From contig JBCCAR010000028.1 of the NCBI GenBank assembly GCA_039814715.1, forward strand, positions 1 through 42,527: a DNA stretch of 42,527 nt. The letters run 5' to 3'. Shown here in pieces: positions 8,931-16,901 of this stretch. This DNA comes from CAKZYD01 sp039814715 (lineage in GTDB: Bacteria > Pseudomonadota > Alphaproteobacteria > Sphingomonadales > CAKZYD01). Both the position numbers and the translations under genes were made by a program. Each line of letters starts with the position of its first letter. Positions within the stretch are counted from its first letter, which is position 1. The notes under the pieces were generated by a model. It worked only from the letters and a program-made list of their open reading frames with translations, had not been told where the DNA came from and searched no databases.

Positions 8931-10333
8931 GACGCCAATCTCGCATTGAAGCGCCGTCCAGAAAGAACGAGTGCGGTGAGCGCGAAAACTAACCAAAACA
9001 CAAGGGTGGCCGCGCCAGGTACGAGTGCGCGAAGCTCATCGCGCAAACGCGGAGCAGGGGGCTGAAATGCGCTAAAGCTAGCGTAGTAGCCGTCCTGCGG
9101 TGTCCATTCCCAATCGCCAGAACGGCTATTTTCCGCCATATGCCGATTGAGCCGTCCAACAAGATCGCGGCGGAAGGCCTCAGCGCTGTCATCAAAGCGG
9201 CGCTGCGTGTTTGCATCTGCGCCAGCAATGCGAACCGATAAATCGAGCATGGCTGGTGTGGGGCCAAAAAACCACGCCGCGCGTCGCACCGTATCTTGGC
9301 GCTCTCTTACCACCTCCGCCTGCGCCAGACGAACATCATAAACGCCGCCGCGATACTCTTCATCTGCCTGCATAAGCATGGCATCAAAGTTCACCGGCAG
9401 GTCTTCACGGCGCTCCACACCGTAGTCTTCCAGGATTTGTTGTTCAAAAAGCGCATTTGCCTCGGTCTCGCCATGCCCGTCCGGTCCCTTTGCGATGTCA
9501 GCGGCTATCGTTTTGTTGACCGCACGCTGGGTGAGGGGAAAGAGCTGCTCTGCGACCACATCAGCCATGCGCGGGATGATAAGAACGCTCATTCCCCAAG
9601 CAAAGGCAACGGCGGTCAACCCAAAGCGCGCGCTGCCAAACCATTGGCCCGTTGCCACACCCAGACCTGCGAGAATGAATAAGTGTACGAGCGAAGCGCC
9701 AGAGAGCAGCGCATAGCGCGCTAGTGCGTCTGCCGTTTCCATCTGAAAAGCTGCAAGCAAAAGGGACGGCAGCGCAGCAGCAAGGACGAGCATTCCTGTA
9801 ACAAAGGCTTTTGCGGTGACGAGAGGTAGTCCTTGGACGCCTGTGCCTTGCAGGAGCGGCGAAATCGCGCGTCTTGCCTCGCGTGAGCCAATCAGGAACC
9901 CCAGGACGAGCGATAAAAAGCCGCCCGCGATTTGGAGCATTGCAGAAAATCGGGTGCCGCCGTAGCGACTGTCAGCTGCATGAACTGAGGCTGGCGATAA
10001 GATTGGGGCTTGGCGCTTATGCGCTTCGAGAAACGTCACAGCGCCTTGATATGGCAAAACGCCGGGCTCAATTGCCTGTAGCGGCGCAGCTGGACGGTAT
10101 ACCAGTATGCCATAATGACTCGCCGTATGCGGGTTCTTGGGCGGCTGTGCGTCCCATTCCGCTTGAACTTTCTGCGCTGCGGTTTGTAACGCTCGTTTTT
10201 CAGTTTGATCTGCACGCAAGCCTGAGAGGAAGGATGCGATGAGAATGATCGACAAAACGCATGCAGTGAGCAACGCTCCGCGATCACGCAGAACCAATGC
10301 TGTCTCTAGACTAAGAAGGTGAACAAGGCGCAT
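8927..10333 (-). CDS. ABC-2 type permease, DUF3526-like, first of pair
   Basis: A 468-residue inner-membrane protein with the same plan as the following gene: an N-terminal helix (LLTACVLSIILIASFLSGL), a soluble domain with YGILVYRPAAPLQAIEPGVLPYQG, four to five central helices from about residue 150 (FLSLVLGFLIGSREARRAISPLLQG and on), a second soluble part and a last helix (LVFWLVFALTALVLSG). The frame extends upstream to 10366, but the ATG at 10333 starts a normal N terminus. The gene is the first of a two-gene leftward operon and is transcribed towards the ATPase gene. The pairing of two unequal permeases with one ATPase suggests a heterodimeric exporter or importer. Confidence 0.85.
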   Translation of the reverse strand: MRLVHLLSLETALVLRDRGALLTACVLSIILIASFLSGLRADQTEKRALQTAAQKVQAEWDAQPPKNPHTASHYGILVYRPAAPLQAIEPGVLPYQGAVTFLEAHKRQAPILSPASVHAADSRYGGTRFSAMLQIAGGFLSLVLGFLIGSREARRAISPLLQGTGVQGLPLVTAKAFVTGMLVLAAALPSLLLAAFQMETADALARYALLSGASLVHLFILAGLGVATGQWFGSARFGLTAVAFAWGMSVLIIPRMADVVAEQLFPLTQRAVNKTIAADIAKGPDGHGETEANALFEQQILEDYGVERREDLPVNFDAMLMQADEEYRGGVYDVRLAQAEVVRERQDTVRRAAWFFGPTPAMLDLSVRIAGADANTQRRFDDSAEAFRRDLVGRLNRHMAENSRSGDWEWTPQDGYYASFSAFQPPAPRLRDELRALVPGAATLVFWLVFALTALVLSGRRFNARLAS

Positions 10334-10393
10334 CGTGGTGTCTCTTAATTCCTGTAAATGTTGCACAGCTGCGTCGCTATATTTCGTTCAAGA

Positions 10394-10456
10394 CGTTAAC
10401 GCATAACCGCTACAATTTTAACAGTGTTTATGAAGCAAAAATCGCCAGCGTTAACG
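10394..10456. repeat. 9-bp inverted repeat upstream of permease operon
   Basis: CGTTAACGC at 10394-10402 is repeated in inverse as GCGTTAACG at 10448-10456, with 45 bases between. It lies 61 bp upstream of the first permease start and could be a paired regulator site. The function is not known. Confidence 0.4.
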
Positions 10457-10519
10457 GGAGCGCGCCGTTCAGCAAAATCCGGAATATCATAGCGATAACC
10501 GGTCCGTGCGCCTGATCAT

Positions 10520-11062
10520 GTGAGACATCGGGCAATCTTAGTCGCGAAAATCAAATGTGGCGGTAACTGGCAATGGCTCCGCGATGCCGGTGGATTTAAT
10601 ATCCACGTTTTGGAACAAACCCTCCGACTTCCAGTCGGATCTGATGATACTGGCAAATACTGCATTTTCCATCATCGTTATCATATCGTCTGGTCGACAA
10701 AGTATCGGTTCAAAGTGTTGACCGGGGATGTTCGCCTACGGGTTCGTGGTATCTGTCGGCAAGTCGGCCGCGAGGATGATGTCGATATTTTGCACGGCGT
10801 TCTTTCAAGCAACTATCTCCACATGTTCCTCTCGGTGCCGCCCAGACACGCGATCAGCTATATCGTGCGTAAAATGAAAGGCCGCTCGTCTCACAAGGTG
10901 CAACGTGAATTTCCCAACCTGCGCAAACGCTATTGGGGCAGGCGCTTTTGGGGGCGCAGGTATTTCTCCACCACCAACGGCGCCATAACCGAGGACATCG
11001 TCCTCGACTATCTGCACAAGCACATCCAAAATCCTACCGGCGCCGGCCGGTCAGTGGTTTAG
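10520..11062 (+). CDS. IS200-like transposase (TnpA), probably inactive
   Basis: A Y1-type HUH transposase of the IS200/IS605 group, which normally moves single-stranded DNA. The family fold is visible from YHIVWSTKYRFKVL through VPPRHAISYIVRKMKGRSSHK and FWGRRYFSTTNGAITEDIVLDYLHKH, which carries the likely catalytic tyrosine. The HUH motif, usually DHVH or DHIH, reads NYLH here, so the first metal-binding histidine is a tyrosine; this should abolish activity. Residues 1-50 do not look like transposase and overlap the left-end hairpin at 10623, so the real start is uncertain; a TTG at 10610 is another option. Either a decaying insertion or a repurposed copy; decay is more likely. Confidence 0.75.
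   Translation: MRHRAILVAKIKCGGNWQWLRDAGGFNIHVLEQTLRLPVGSDDTGKYCIFHHRYHIVWSTKYRFKVLTGDVRLRVRGICRQVGREDDVDILHGVLSSNYLHMFLSVPPRHAISYIVRKMKGRSSHKVQREFPNLRKRYWGRRFWGRRYFSTTNGAITEDIVLDYLHKHIQNPTGAGRSVV
10623..10639 (+). repeat. IS200-type left-end hairpin
   Basis: TCCGACT, loop TCC, AGTCGGA: a perfect 7-bp stem just before the transposase core. IS200/IS605 elements carry such imperfect palindromes at their ends, read as single-stranded hairpins by TnpA. Confidence 0.6.
11036..11051 (+). repeat. possible IS200-type right-end hairpin
   Basis: ACCGG, loop CGCCGG, CCGGT, near the end of the transposase frame; the inner CCGGCGCCGG is itself a perfect palindrome. The position fits a right end, but the exact border is not defined. 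Confidence 0.3.
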
Positions 11063-11075
11063 TTTTATCGCGGCA

Positions 11076-11096
11076 GACGCTGGACGCTGGACGCTT
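11076..11096. repeat. 7-bp tandem repeat, three copies
   Basis: GACGCTG, GACGCTG, GACGCTT in direct succession between the IS200-like gene and the HAD gene, just touching the end of the latter. Confidence 0.6.
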
Positions 11097-11799
11097 AGGC
11101 GCTGGGCACGGCTAAGAGCGCTCGCACAAGCGGGTCAACTAAGTCTCCCTCTGGATCAAGCAAGGTAGGCACGACGTGACTTGCGAACCGGAAATCCTGC
11201 TGCAAGGCATATGCCCCAGGCGTCACAATGGTCTCAAGGCCCGCGTCGATGGCTGACTGCGCGCTGGAAGCTGTGTCTTCGATTGCAACGACGTTTTCCG
11301 CTGTGATTGCCAGGCGCTCTAGCGCGCGTTTATAGGGCGCGGGGTCTGGCTTGGACTTTACGCCGTCCTCCTGGGAAATGATGACATCAAATGTCGTCAT
11401 GTCCAGTCCGGCAGCTCCTGCAACTGCTTCAATATTCGCCATTTGCGTGCTCGTGACGATGCCAATCGACGCGCCAGCCTGTTTTGCAGCCGCTATTGCT
11501 TCAACAATACCCGGTCTCGCGCTGTGAACCTCCGCTTGGACCATCGTCGCCGCAAGTCTGGTTTTGTAGGCGTGAATGTCAGCAATTAACGCAAAGCTGA
11601 GTTCGCCTCCAGTCGCGTCTGAAAGCAACTTCATGCGTGCTTGGCCGCCGACAAATTGCAAAAGATATCGGTACGTCGTGGCATCCCAATGCCAGTTGAC
11701 GCCCTTGTCTTCAAACGCTTGGTTATAAGCGCGGCGCTGGATATCTGACGTTTCTGCCAAAACACCGATCGAACCGAAAAGGAGCGCTTTAGTCGACAT
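11095..11799 (-). CDS. HAD-superfamily protein, CbbY-like, nucleophile missing
   Basis: A 234-residue HAD-like protein with a cap domain. Motif I, normally DxDGT, reads LLFGSIGVL, so both aspartates including the phosphorylated nucleophile are absent. Motif II (IGIVTST), the motif III lysine (KSKPDPAPYKRAL) and motif IV (VVAIEDTASSAQSAIDAG) are kept. Typical beta-phosphoglucomutase or CbbY phosphatases need the missing aspartate. I recall alphaproteobacterial CbbY-like relatives with the same FGSIG variant, so this may be a stable subgroup rather than decay. The ATG at 11799 has GGAAGG upstream; a longer frame reaches 11835. It stands alone. Confidence 0.85.
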   Translation of the reverse strand: MSTKALLFGSIGVLAETSDIQRRAYNQAFEDKGVNWHWDATTYRYLLQFVGGQARMKLLSDATGGELSFALIADIHAYKTRLAATMVQAEVHSARPGIVEAIAAAKQAGASIGIVTSTQMANIEAVAGAAGLDMTTFDVIISQEDGVKSKPDPAPYKRALERLAITAENVVAIEDTASSAQSAIDAGLETIVTPGAYALQQDFRFASHVVPTLLDPEGDLVDPLVRALLAVPSA

Positions 11800-12116
11800 A
11801 ACGGGGAGCCTTCCGAGCTTCAGATAAGACGACATTCCAACCTAGTTTCGGTCAAGAAAACAGCAAGGTGATCGCTCAATTATTTTTGAAGGCTACGCTT
11901 TCCTCGCCGGAAAACCCCTTCGAGTGCCGCAGTGATTTTAAGCGAAAATCCTGGCCCGTGGTATTCTATTACTAGGGTGAATTGTTTCACGAACAATCCA
12001 GCGCGATGATCGATTTTCAGAGCAATGTTACATTACGCGCTGTGACATCTCGACACTCATCCGCCATGCATCAACGGTGTAAAAATACCACTTATATGTA
12101 CAACGTTCGAAAATTA
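11800..12116. other. intergenic region upstream of TonB receptor
   Basis: No gene was recognised. It is AT-richer than its surroundings and leads into the twin LacI-type operators at 12117 and 12152. It includes a 6-bp inverted repeat at 11981-11997. Confidence 0.5.
11981..11997. repeat. short inverted repeat
   Basis: ATTGTT, spacer TCACG, AACAAT. A perfect 6-bp dyad 216 bp before the receptor start. A regulator site is possible but unsupported by a second copy. Confidence 0.3.
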
Positions 12117-12132
12117 CTGCATTCGAAGTCAA
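12117..12132. promoter_or_regulatory. LacI-type operator, copy 1
   Basis: CTGCATTCGAAGTCAA, a near-palindrome centred on CG. It is the reverse complement of the form seen at 14798, 18982 and 25434, except for one end base. It lies about 80 bp before the TonB receptor start and 35 bp, centre to centre, from copy 2. Confidence 0.82.
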
Positions 12133-12151
12133 TATTTACTTGCCATATTTT

Positions 12152-12167
12152 TTGCATTCGAAGTACA
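12152..12167. promoter_or_regulatory. LacI-type operator, copy 2
   Basis: TTGCATTCGAAGTACA, sharing TGCATTCGAAGT with copy 1. The closest operator to the TonB receptor start, 45 bp upstream of it. Two sites 35 bp apart may allow joint binding. Confidence 0.8.
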
Positions 12168-12212
12168 AAATATGGTGATAAGAATTAACACGAAACTTCA
12201 GGGACATTACAC

Positions 12213-14594
12213 ATGCTTAAACGATCACCAATAAAGGCTTTGTTGGTTGGGACCAGCCTGTCTGCCATCACCATTGCAGCGCCAGCGTACGCACAGATCG
12301 AAGAAATTTTTGTGACGGCTGAGAAGCGCGTTGAAAGTGTGCGTGATGTCAGTTTGTCTGTTGTTGCCCTATCGGCGGACAGTCTGCGCAATGCTGGCAT
12401 AAACGATGTGTCTCGCATCGAGCTATTGGTATCGGGCGTCAACTTCGCCTTTATTGGGAACGATGCGAAGTTCAACGTGCGCGGCGCGAACTCAAACAAC
12501 ACTTTCAGTGATAATTCCTCCATTGTCGGTGCCTTTGTGGATGGCGTTTACCGCCCGCGTGCATCGCAGCAGACTCGGGCGTTTTTTGACGTCGACCGTT
12601 TAGAGTTTTTGAAGGGGCCGCAGGGCACGCTCTACGGACGCAATACCTTTGCTGGCGCGTTGAACCTCTATACGAACCGCCCGGATTTGAACGAGATCGC
12701 AGGGGGTATTGATATCACCTTCTCCTCCTTTGATAAGCTGCGCACAGAAGGCTTTGTGAACGTCCCGGTCAGCGATACCTTAGCGGTCCGCGTTGCTGGA
12801 CTGCGTGAAACCTCTGATGGCTATATCGACAACACTGCTGGACCACGCCTGGCGGCAGATGATGATTTCGCAGTGCGCGGGTCTGTCTACTGGGAAGCGA
12901 CAGATGCGCTCGACGTAACGTTCCGCTACACTTATGTTCGCGAAGAGGGCACCACGGCAGGGACATTCTCTTACACCGGCTTGTGCCGTCCGGTGAATGA
13001 GGCCGGCCGAACGGACGCGCTTGGCGGTTTGCTGGACTGCGCCAACCCGCGCAGAGGGTCTGGCGGCTTGCCGAGCTTTGCCAACCAAGACCCTTACACC
13101 GTTGAGCAGGATTTTGTGCCCAATGCTGACTTAAATGAGCATAGCGCTGCGCTTGAGATCAATTATGATTTTGGCCCAGTCACACTAAAGTCAATCACCT
13201 CTTATACCGACTATAGCTCCCTGATCGGCGCCGACGGTGATGCCAGCGGCAATCCATTTGAGCGGCTTTGGTTCCTTGAAGAAACGGAGTCTATTACGCA
13301 AGAAATTCAAATTTCATCGCAGTATGATAGCCCGCTGCAGTGGACCGCTGGTGCCTATGCGTCTAAAGATGAACAGTTCTTCAGTTTCCTTGATTTCCGC
13401 GAAACTGTGGACGATGGCTCCGGCGTTCCTGAAGGCCTTCTCTTAGGGACCCCGTTGGTCTCGCGCGACATCAGCTTAAATGGTTTCTTTGCGGATGCGA
13501 CAGCCATTGACACCGTGACATTGGGTATTTTTGCGCAAGGCGAATACGCGTTTAACGACCAGCTGCGCATCATAGGCGGTGTGCGCTACAATTATGAGGA
13601 CAAAGAGCTTTTCGGCGGCGGGTCCAATTTTACCACCAATGGCCCAGTCCTCGTTGCTTTTGATACGGGCGACAGCCCACGTATTGTACCGCAAAGCCCG
13701 TTTGATGTGTTCTCCTACGATCTTGATGCGCCGGGAGCCGTGACGCTGGAAGACAGCTTTAAGCGGGTTACCTGGCGAGCAGGTCTCGAGTTTGATGTCA
13801 CAGACGACATCATGCTTTATTTTACATCGTCGACTGGCTTCTTATCCGGCGCTTTAAACCGCAACGGCAACATTACCGACCAGCAAACGTCAATCGTGTA
13901 CGAAGCTGGCGCGAAAAGCTTGCTGCTTGACGGGACATTGCAATTAAACGTCGCTGTGCACCGGACGAACTATTCGAACTTGCTGAGCCAAGTGCAGGCA
14001 ACGGACCCAGTGACCGGCAATGTGATTACATTTTCTGAAAATGGCGGCGACATCAAAGCCACAGGCGCAGAAATCGAAGCGGTCTGGGCGCCGATTGACA
14101 ATTTGCAATTCAATCTAACCGCGGCCTATCTCGATTCTGAATTTGGTACCTTTGGTGTTGGCAACCCCTATCAAGACTTTGGCGGCCAACCCGTGAGTAC
14201 GGATAACCCGCTCACTCCGCTTGGCTTCATTGATCTTGCTGGCGCCCAGACACCGTGGTCGCCGGAATTTACGCTGAACCTTGGCGCTGCATATACCTTT
14301 GACCTCGGGAACAAAGGAACGATCGTGCCGCGCGTGAACTTCTTCTACTCCGATGGTTATAGCGTCAGCGGTATTTTGCCGATTGATCCTGCTGCACGCC
14401 AGGGAAGCTATACCAAAACGGACCTGAGGCTGGCTTGGGCATCTGCGGAAGGCCAGTACGGCGTAGAGGTTTTTGTTGAAAATATTGAAGATGAAGCGGT
14501 GAATGCCCGCGCAAACATTGGCGGGAACGATTTTCTCCAAACGTCGTTCCTCTACCCACGTAACTTCGGTATCCGCGTGAAGGCAGGCTTCTAA
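12213..14594 (+). CDS. TonB-dependent receptor of the LacI-controlled cluster
   Basis: A 793-residue outer-membrane receptor without an STN domain. The signal peptide spans 1-27 (ending PAYAQ) and is followed by a TonB-box-like IEEIFVTAEKR. The plug is at about 40-150 (FNVRGANSNN, VDRLEFLKGPQGTLYGRNTFAGALNLYTNRP). The barrel ends FLYPRNFGIRVKAGF with the expected terminal phenylalanine. This is the family that in alphaproteobacteria imports diverse organic substrates. Two copies of the LacI-type operator precede it and a strong terminator follows, so it forms its own transcription unit. It probably brings in the substrate of the catabolic cluster; the ligand is unknown. Confidence 0.93.
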   Translation: MLKRSPIKALLVGTSLSAITIAAPAYAQIEEIFVTAEKRVESVRDVSLSVVALSADSLRNAGINDVSRIELLVSGVNFAFIGNDAKFNVRGANSNNTFSDNSSIVGAFVDGVYRPRASQQTRAFFDVDRLEFLKGPQGTLYGRNTFAGALNLYTNRPDLNEIAGGIDITFSSFDKLRTEGFVNVPVSDTLAVRVAGLRETSDGYIDNTAGPRLAADDDFAVRGSVYWEATDALDVTFRYTYVREEGTTAGTFSYTGLCRPVNEAGRTDALGGLLDCANPRRGSGGLPSFANQDPYTVEQDFVPNADLNEHSAALEINYDFGPVTLKSITSYTDYSSLIGADGDASGNPFERLWFLEETESITQEIQISSQYDSPLQWTAGAYASKDEQFFSFLDFRETVDDGSGVPEGLLLGTPLVSRDISLNGFFADATAIDTVTLGIFAQGEYAFNDQLRIIGGVRYNYEDKELFGGGSNFTTNGPVLVAFDTGDSPRIVPQSPFDVFSYDLDAPGAVTLEDSFKRVTWRAGLEFDVTDDIMLYFTSSTGFLSGALNRNGNITDQQTSIVYEAGAKSLLLDGTLQLNVAVHRTNYSNLLSQVQATDPVTGNVITFSENGGDIKATGAEIEAVWAPIDNLQFNLTAAYLDSEFGTFGVGNPYQDFGGQPVSTDNPLTPLGFIDLAGAQTPWSPEFTLNLGAAYTFDLGNKGTIVPRVNFFYSDGYSVSGILPIDPAARQGSYTKTDLRLAWASAEGQYGVEVFVENIEDEAVNARANIGGNDFLQTSFLYPRNFGIRVKAGF

Positions 14595-14624
14595 ACGGCC
14601 TCATCTTTCTTTGAGAAGATGTTT

Positions 14625-14666
14625 GAAAGAGGAGAGGGCATCGCTTTCTCCTCTTTCGCTTTTTTA
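14625..14666 (+). terminator. rho-independent terminator
   Basis: GAAAGAGGAGA at 14625-14635 pairs with TCTCCTCTTTC at 14647-14657, a perfect 11-bp stem, followed by GC and six Ts. It ends the TonB receptor transcript. Confidence 0.88.
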
Positions 14667-14797
14667 AAGCTCGTCACGCCGCAGGCTGCACATGTGCTTT
14701 ACGCCTACGTTTAGCGGCATCAATCGAGGGCGTGCCAAAGGCGCGCCTTGAATCTTGTCCCATGCGGCATTTCCTGGCTAAATCTAAATGACGCACT

Positions 14798-14813
14798 TTG
14801 ACTTCGAATGCAA
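14798..14813. promoter_or_regulatory. LacI-type operator, copy 3, over a -35 box
   Basis: TTGACTTCGAATGCAA. The first six bases TTGACT can serve as a -35 box, with CATAAA at 14821-14826 as -10 after 17 bp. Bound repressor would therefore block the promoter of the bicupin operon that starts at 14857. Confidence 0.85.
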
Positions 14814-14856
14814 AATATCACATAAAACACACCAGTGAGCTTGGGGGTTGTTTAAC

Positions 14857-15807
14857 ATGGTAGGCCAAAGTGGAGGGCACCCGCGGATTGTTCGGTATGC
14901 CGACCTTGAACCGTGTTATGATGCCTTTATTGATACCCGCACGCCCGGGTCTGACCGCAAAGAGAACTTCACGATTGTGGGTCCGGGAGTATCAGAAAAC
15001 CCAAACCAATATGTTCACATCACCGAACCCCATGGCTTCAACATTGGCGGCGCCCGTCAGCCCCCAGGATGTGTAAATTCACAGCATAGCCATGAAACGG
15101 TTGAAGTTTTTTTCGTTCATACTGGCACTTGGTCGTTCAATTTGGGTGAAGACGGGGACGATGCACAGATCGTTTTGAACCCAGGTGATTTCATCTCCAT
15201 CCCGACACATGTGTTTCGCGGATTTGAGAATGTAGGTGAGAATACGGGTTTCTTATGGGCTGTTCTCGGTAACGACAATCCAGGCCGCGTCTTGTGGGCA
15301 CCAAATGTGTTCGATATGGCCAAGCAATATGGGCTCGTCTTGCTGGAAAACGGCAACCTGATTGATACCAGCAAAGGCGAGAGAGTTCCTGTCGGTATAG
15401 AAGCGATGCCTGTAACAACAAAGGCGCAGGTTGATGCGTTGAAGACCTTCAGCCATCAAGAGCTACGCGATTGCTGCGTATTAAAGGATGATAAAGTTCC
15501 CGTTGAGAGCGCTGGCGGGATTCAGCGACGTAGTCTGATTGGAGCGCAAACGAAATTGGATTGGGAGCATGGTTTCATCGCCGAGGATATCCATTGTTCT
15601 GGCGGTGCATCTTTTACGCCTGCTAACCATAGCCAGGCGGAAGTTGTTTTCATTCATCGCGGCACGTTAACAGTGATGGTTGATGGCGAAGCCTGGGTGC
15701 TTGAATCAGGTGACACCGCAAGCATTCCAAAGGGCGCGGCGCGCACGTTTCACAACAAAGCACGCAATGCCTTGCAGTTCATTCGTGTCGAAGGGGTGCA
15801 TTCATGA
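14857..15807 (+). CDS. bicupin protein, possible dioxygenase
   Basis: A 316-residue protein with two cupin domains. The first, about residues 55-125, has HSHETVEVFFVHTGTWSFNL and a second motif PGDFISIPTHVFRGFEN; histidines and a glutamate fit a metal site. The second, about 235-310, has NHSQAEVVFIHRGTLTVMVDGEAWVLESGDTASIPKGAARTFHN, where the metal ligands are fewer. Such bicupins include gentisate-type and quercetin-type dioxygenases, but I cannot assign the reaction. A TTG at 14848 is in frame, but GGGGG sits best before the ATG at 14857. Its end overlaps the next gene by 4 bp. An operator overlaps its promoter. Confidence 0.85.
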   Translation: MVGQSGGHPRIVRYADLEPCYDAFIDTRTPGSDRKENFTIVGPGVSENPNQYVHITEPHGFNIGGARQPPGCVNSQHSHETVEVFFVHTGTWSFNLGEDGDDAQIVLNPGDFISIPTHVFRGFENVGENTGFLWAVLGNDNPGRVLWAPNVFDMAKQYGLVLLENGNLIDTSKGERVPVGIEAMPVTTKAQVDALKTFSHQELRDCCVLKDDKVPVESAGGIQRRSLIGAQTKLDWEHGFIAEDIHCSGGASFTPANHSQAEVVFIHRGTLTVMVDGEAWVLESGDTASIPKGAARTFHNKARNALQFIRVEGVHS

Positions 15808-16901
15808 CAACTCTGCCAATTACACATGTAGCGACAACAGATTTGTCAGAGATGCTGTCGCCGAAGGGCGGCCAAAGGATGCAGCTGCCTGGGTTTGACG
15901 ACGAGTTCGTCGATTTTCCCGATTATATCATCCGTATAACGGACCGGATTTGGCATGAGCGTAAGGTGGATATGATCCATCAGTATTACGCCGCTAACTG
16001 CATCGTCCACACGCAGACCGGGACCGTGATTGGGGCGCAGCCAGTGATCGACAATACGCTTGCGACCATGGAGGCCTATCCTGACCGCGTGCTCGATGCA
16101 GACAATGTGATCTGGTCGCAAGATGCACCCCAGCCGGGCTCAGACAATCCCGTCTTTTATTCCTCCCATCTCATTACCTCCAAAATGACCAATCTCGGCC
16201 CCTCGGAATTTGGGCCTGCCACGGGCAACAAAATCCTGGTGAAAACGATTGCGGACTGTGCCTGCCGCGACAACGGAGTGTTTGAAGAATGGCTCGTGCG
16301 GGATTATGCCGCCATTGTTGCTCAACAAGGCCTGGACGTGCCCGCAGTAGCATCAGACTTGGCGCGCGCTGATGTGGAGGCTGGGCTTGATTTACTTGCT
16401 ATTCATGGGCAAGGCATTGCGCGTGTACGCAATGGCGAGGTGCCTGCGCCGCCAACCGAAGTCTCGCCCGAAGCTGCCCCTGGCGCCTTCGCGCAGCATG
16501 TATTCAAGGCTATCTGGGAAAACCAAGCTTGGGGCGCCCTTCAGGACGTCTATGATTTTCGTGTAGACGGATGCTACCCATGCGGCCGGAGCCTATATGG
16601 ACCTGATCAGCTGCAGCCTGTCTTGGAGGACCTCCTTGGCGCCTTGTCTGACGTGAAAGTGAGCGTCGATCATGTGTGTGACATTGGCTATCTCGGCGAG
16701 GCACGTGATGTCGCCGTGCGGTGGTCGCTTGCGGGCAAACACACAGGCATCAGCAGTTATGGAGCGCCTATAGGCCATGACCTTTATCTACTTGGTATTT
16801 CCCAGTGGCGGATTATGCGCGGGCGCATCCGAGAGGACGTAACCCTATGGGACGACGTCGCACTGCGCCGGATGATTGAAGGCGCACGCCTTCGTGGGTG
16901 A
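15804..16901 (+). CDS. tandem NTF2/SnoaL-like protein 1
   Basis: A 365-residue protein that appears to contain two cone-shaped NTF2-like domains, at about 40-185 (RIWHERKVDMIHQYYAANCIVHTQTGTVIGAQPVIDNTLATMEAYPD) and about 230-355 (VFKAIWENQAWGALQDVY, LYLLGISQWRIMRGRIRED). SnoaL-like proteins bind or isomerise small cyclic molecules; the reaction here is not known. It is coupled to the bicupin gene by an ATGA overlap, and the amidohydrolase starts within its last codons, so the three form one operon. It resembles the two other long SnoaL-like proteins of the cluster less closely than those resemble each other. Confidence 0.8.
   Translation: MTTLPITHVATTDLSEMLSPKGGQRMQLPGFDDEFVDFPDYIIRITDRIWHERKVDMIHQYYAANCIVHTQTGTVIGAQPVIDNTLATMEAYPDRVLDADNVIWSQDAPQPGSDNPVFYSSHLITSKMTNLGPSEFGPATGNKILVKTIADCACRDNGVFEEWLVRDYAAIVAQQGLDVPAVASDLARADVEAGLDLLAIHGQGIARVRNGEVPAPPTEVSPEAAPGAFAQHVFKAIWENQAWGALQDVYDFRVDGCYPCGRSLYGPDQLQPVLEDLLGALSDVKVSVDHVCDIGYLGEARDVAVRWSLAGKHTGISSYGAPIGHDLYLLGISQWRIMRGRIREDVTLWDDVALRRMIEGARLRG

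Noticed and set aside
12104..12114. A third LacI-type site around GTTCGAAAATT
   Set aside because: Only the central TTCGAA agrees; both arms differ from the operator consensus.
14857..15807. Bicupin as a DMSP lyase
   Set aside because: DMSP lyases of the cupin type are shorter single-cupin proteins and no DMSP genes are seen here.
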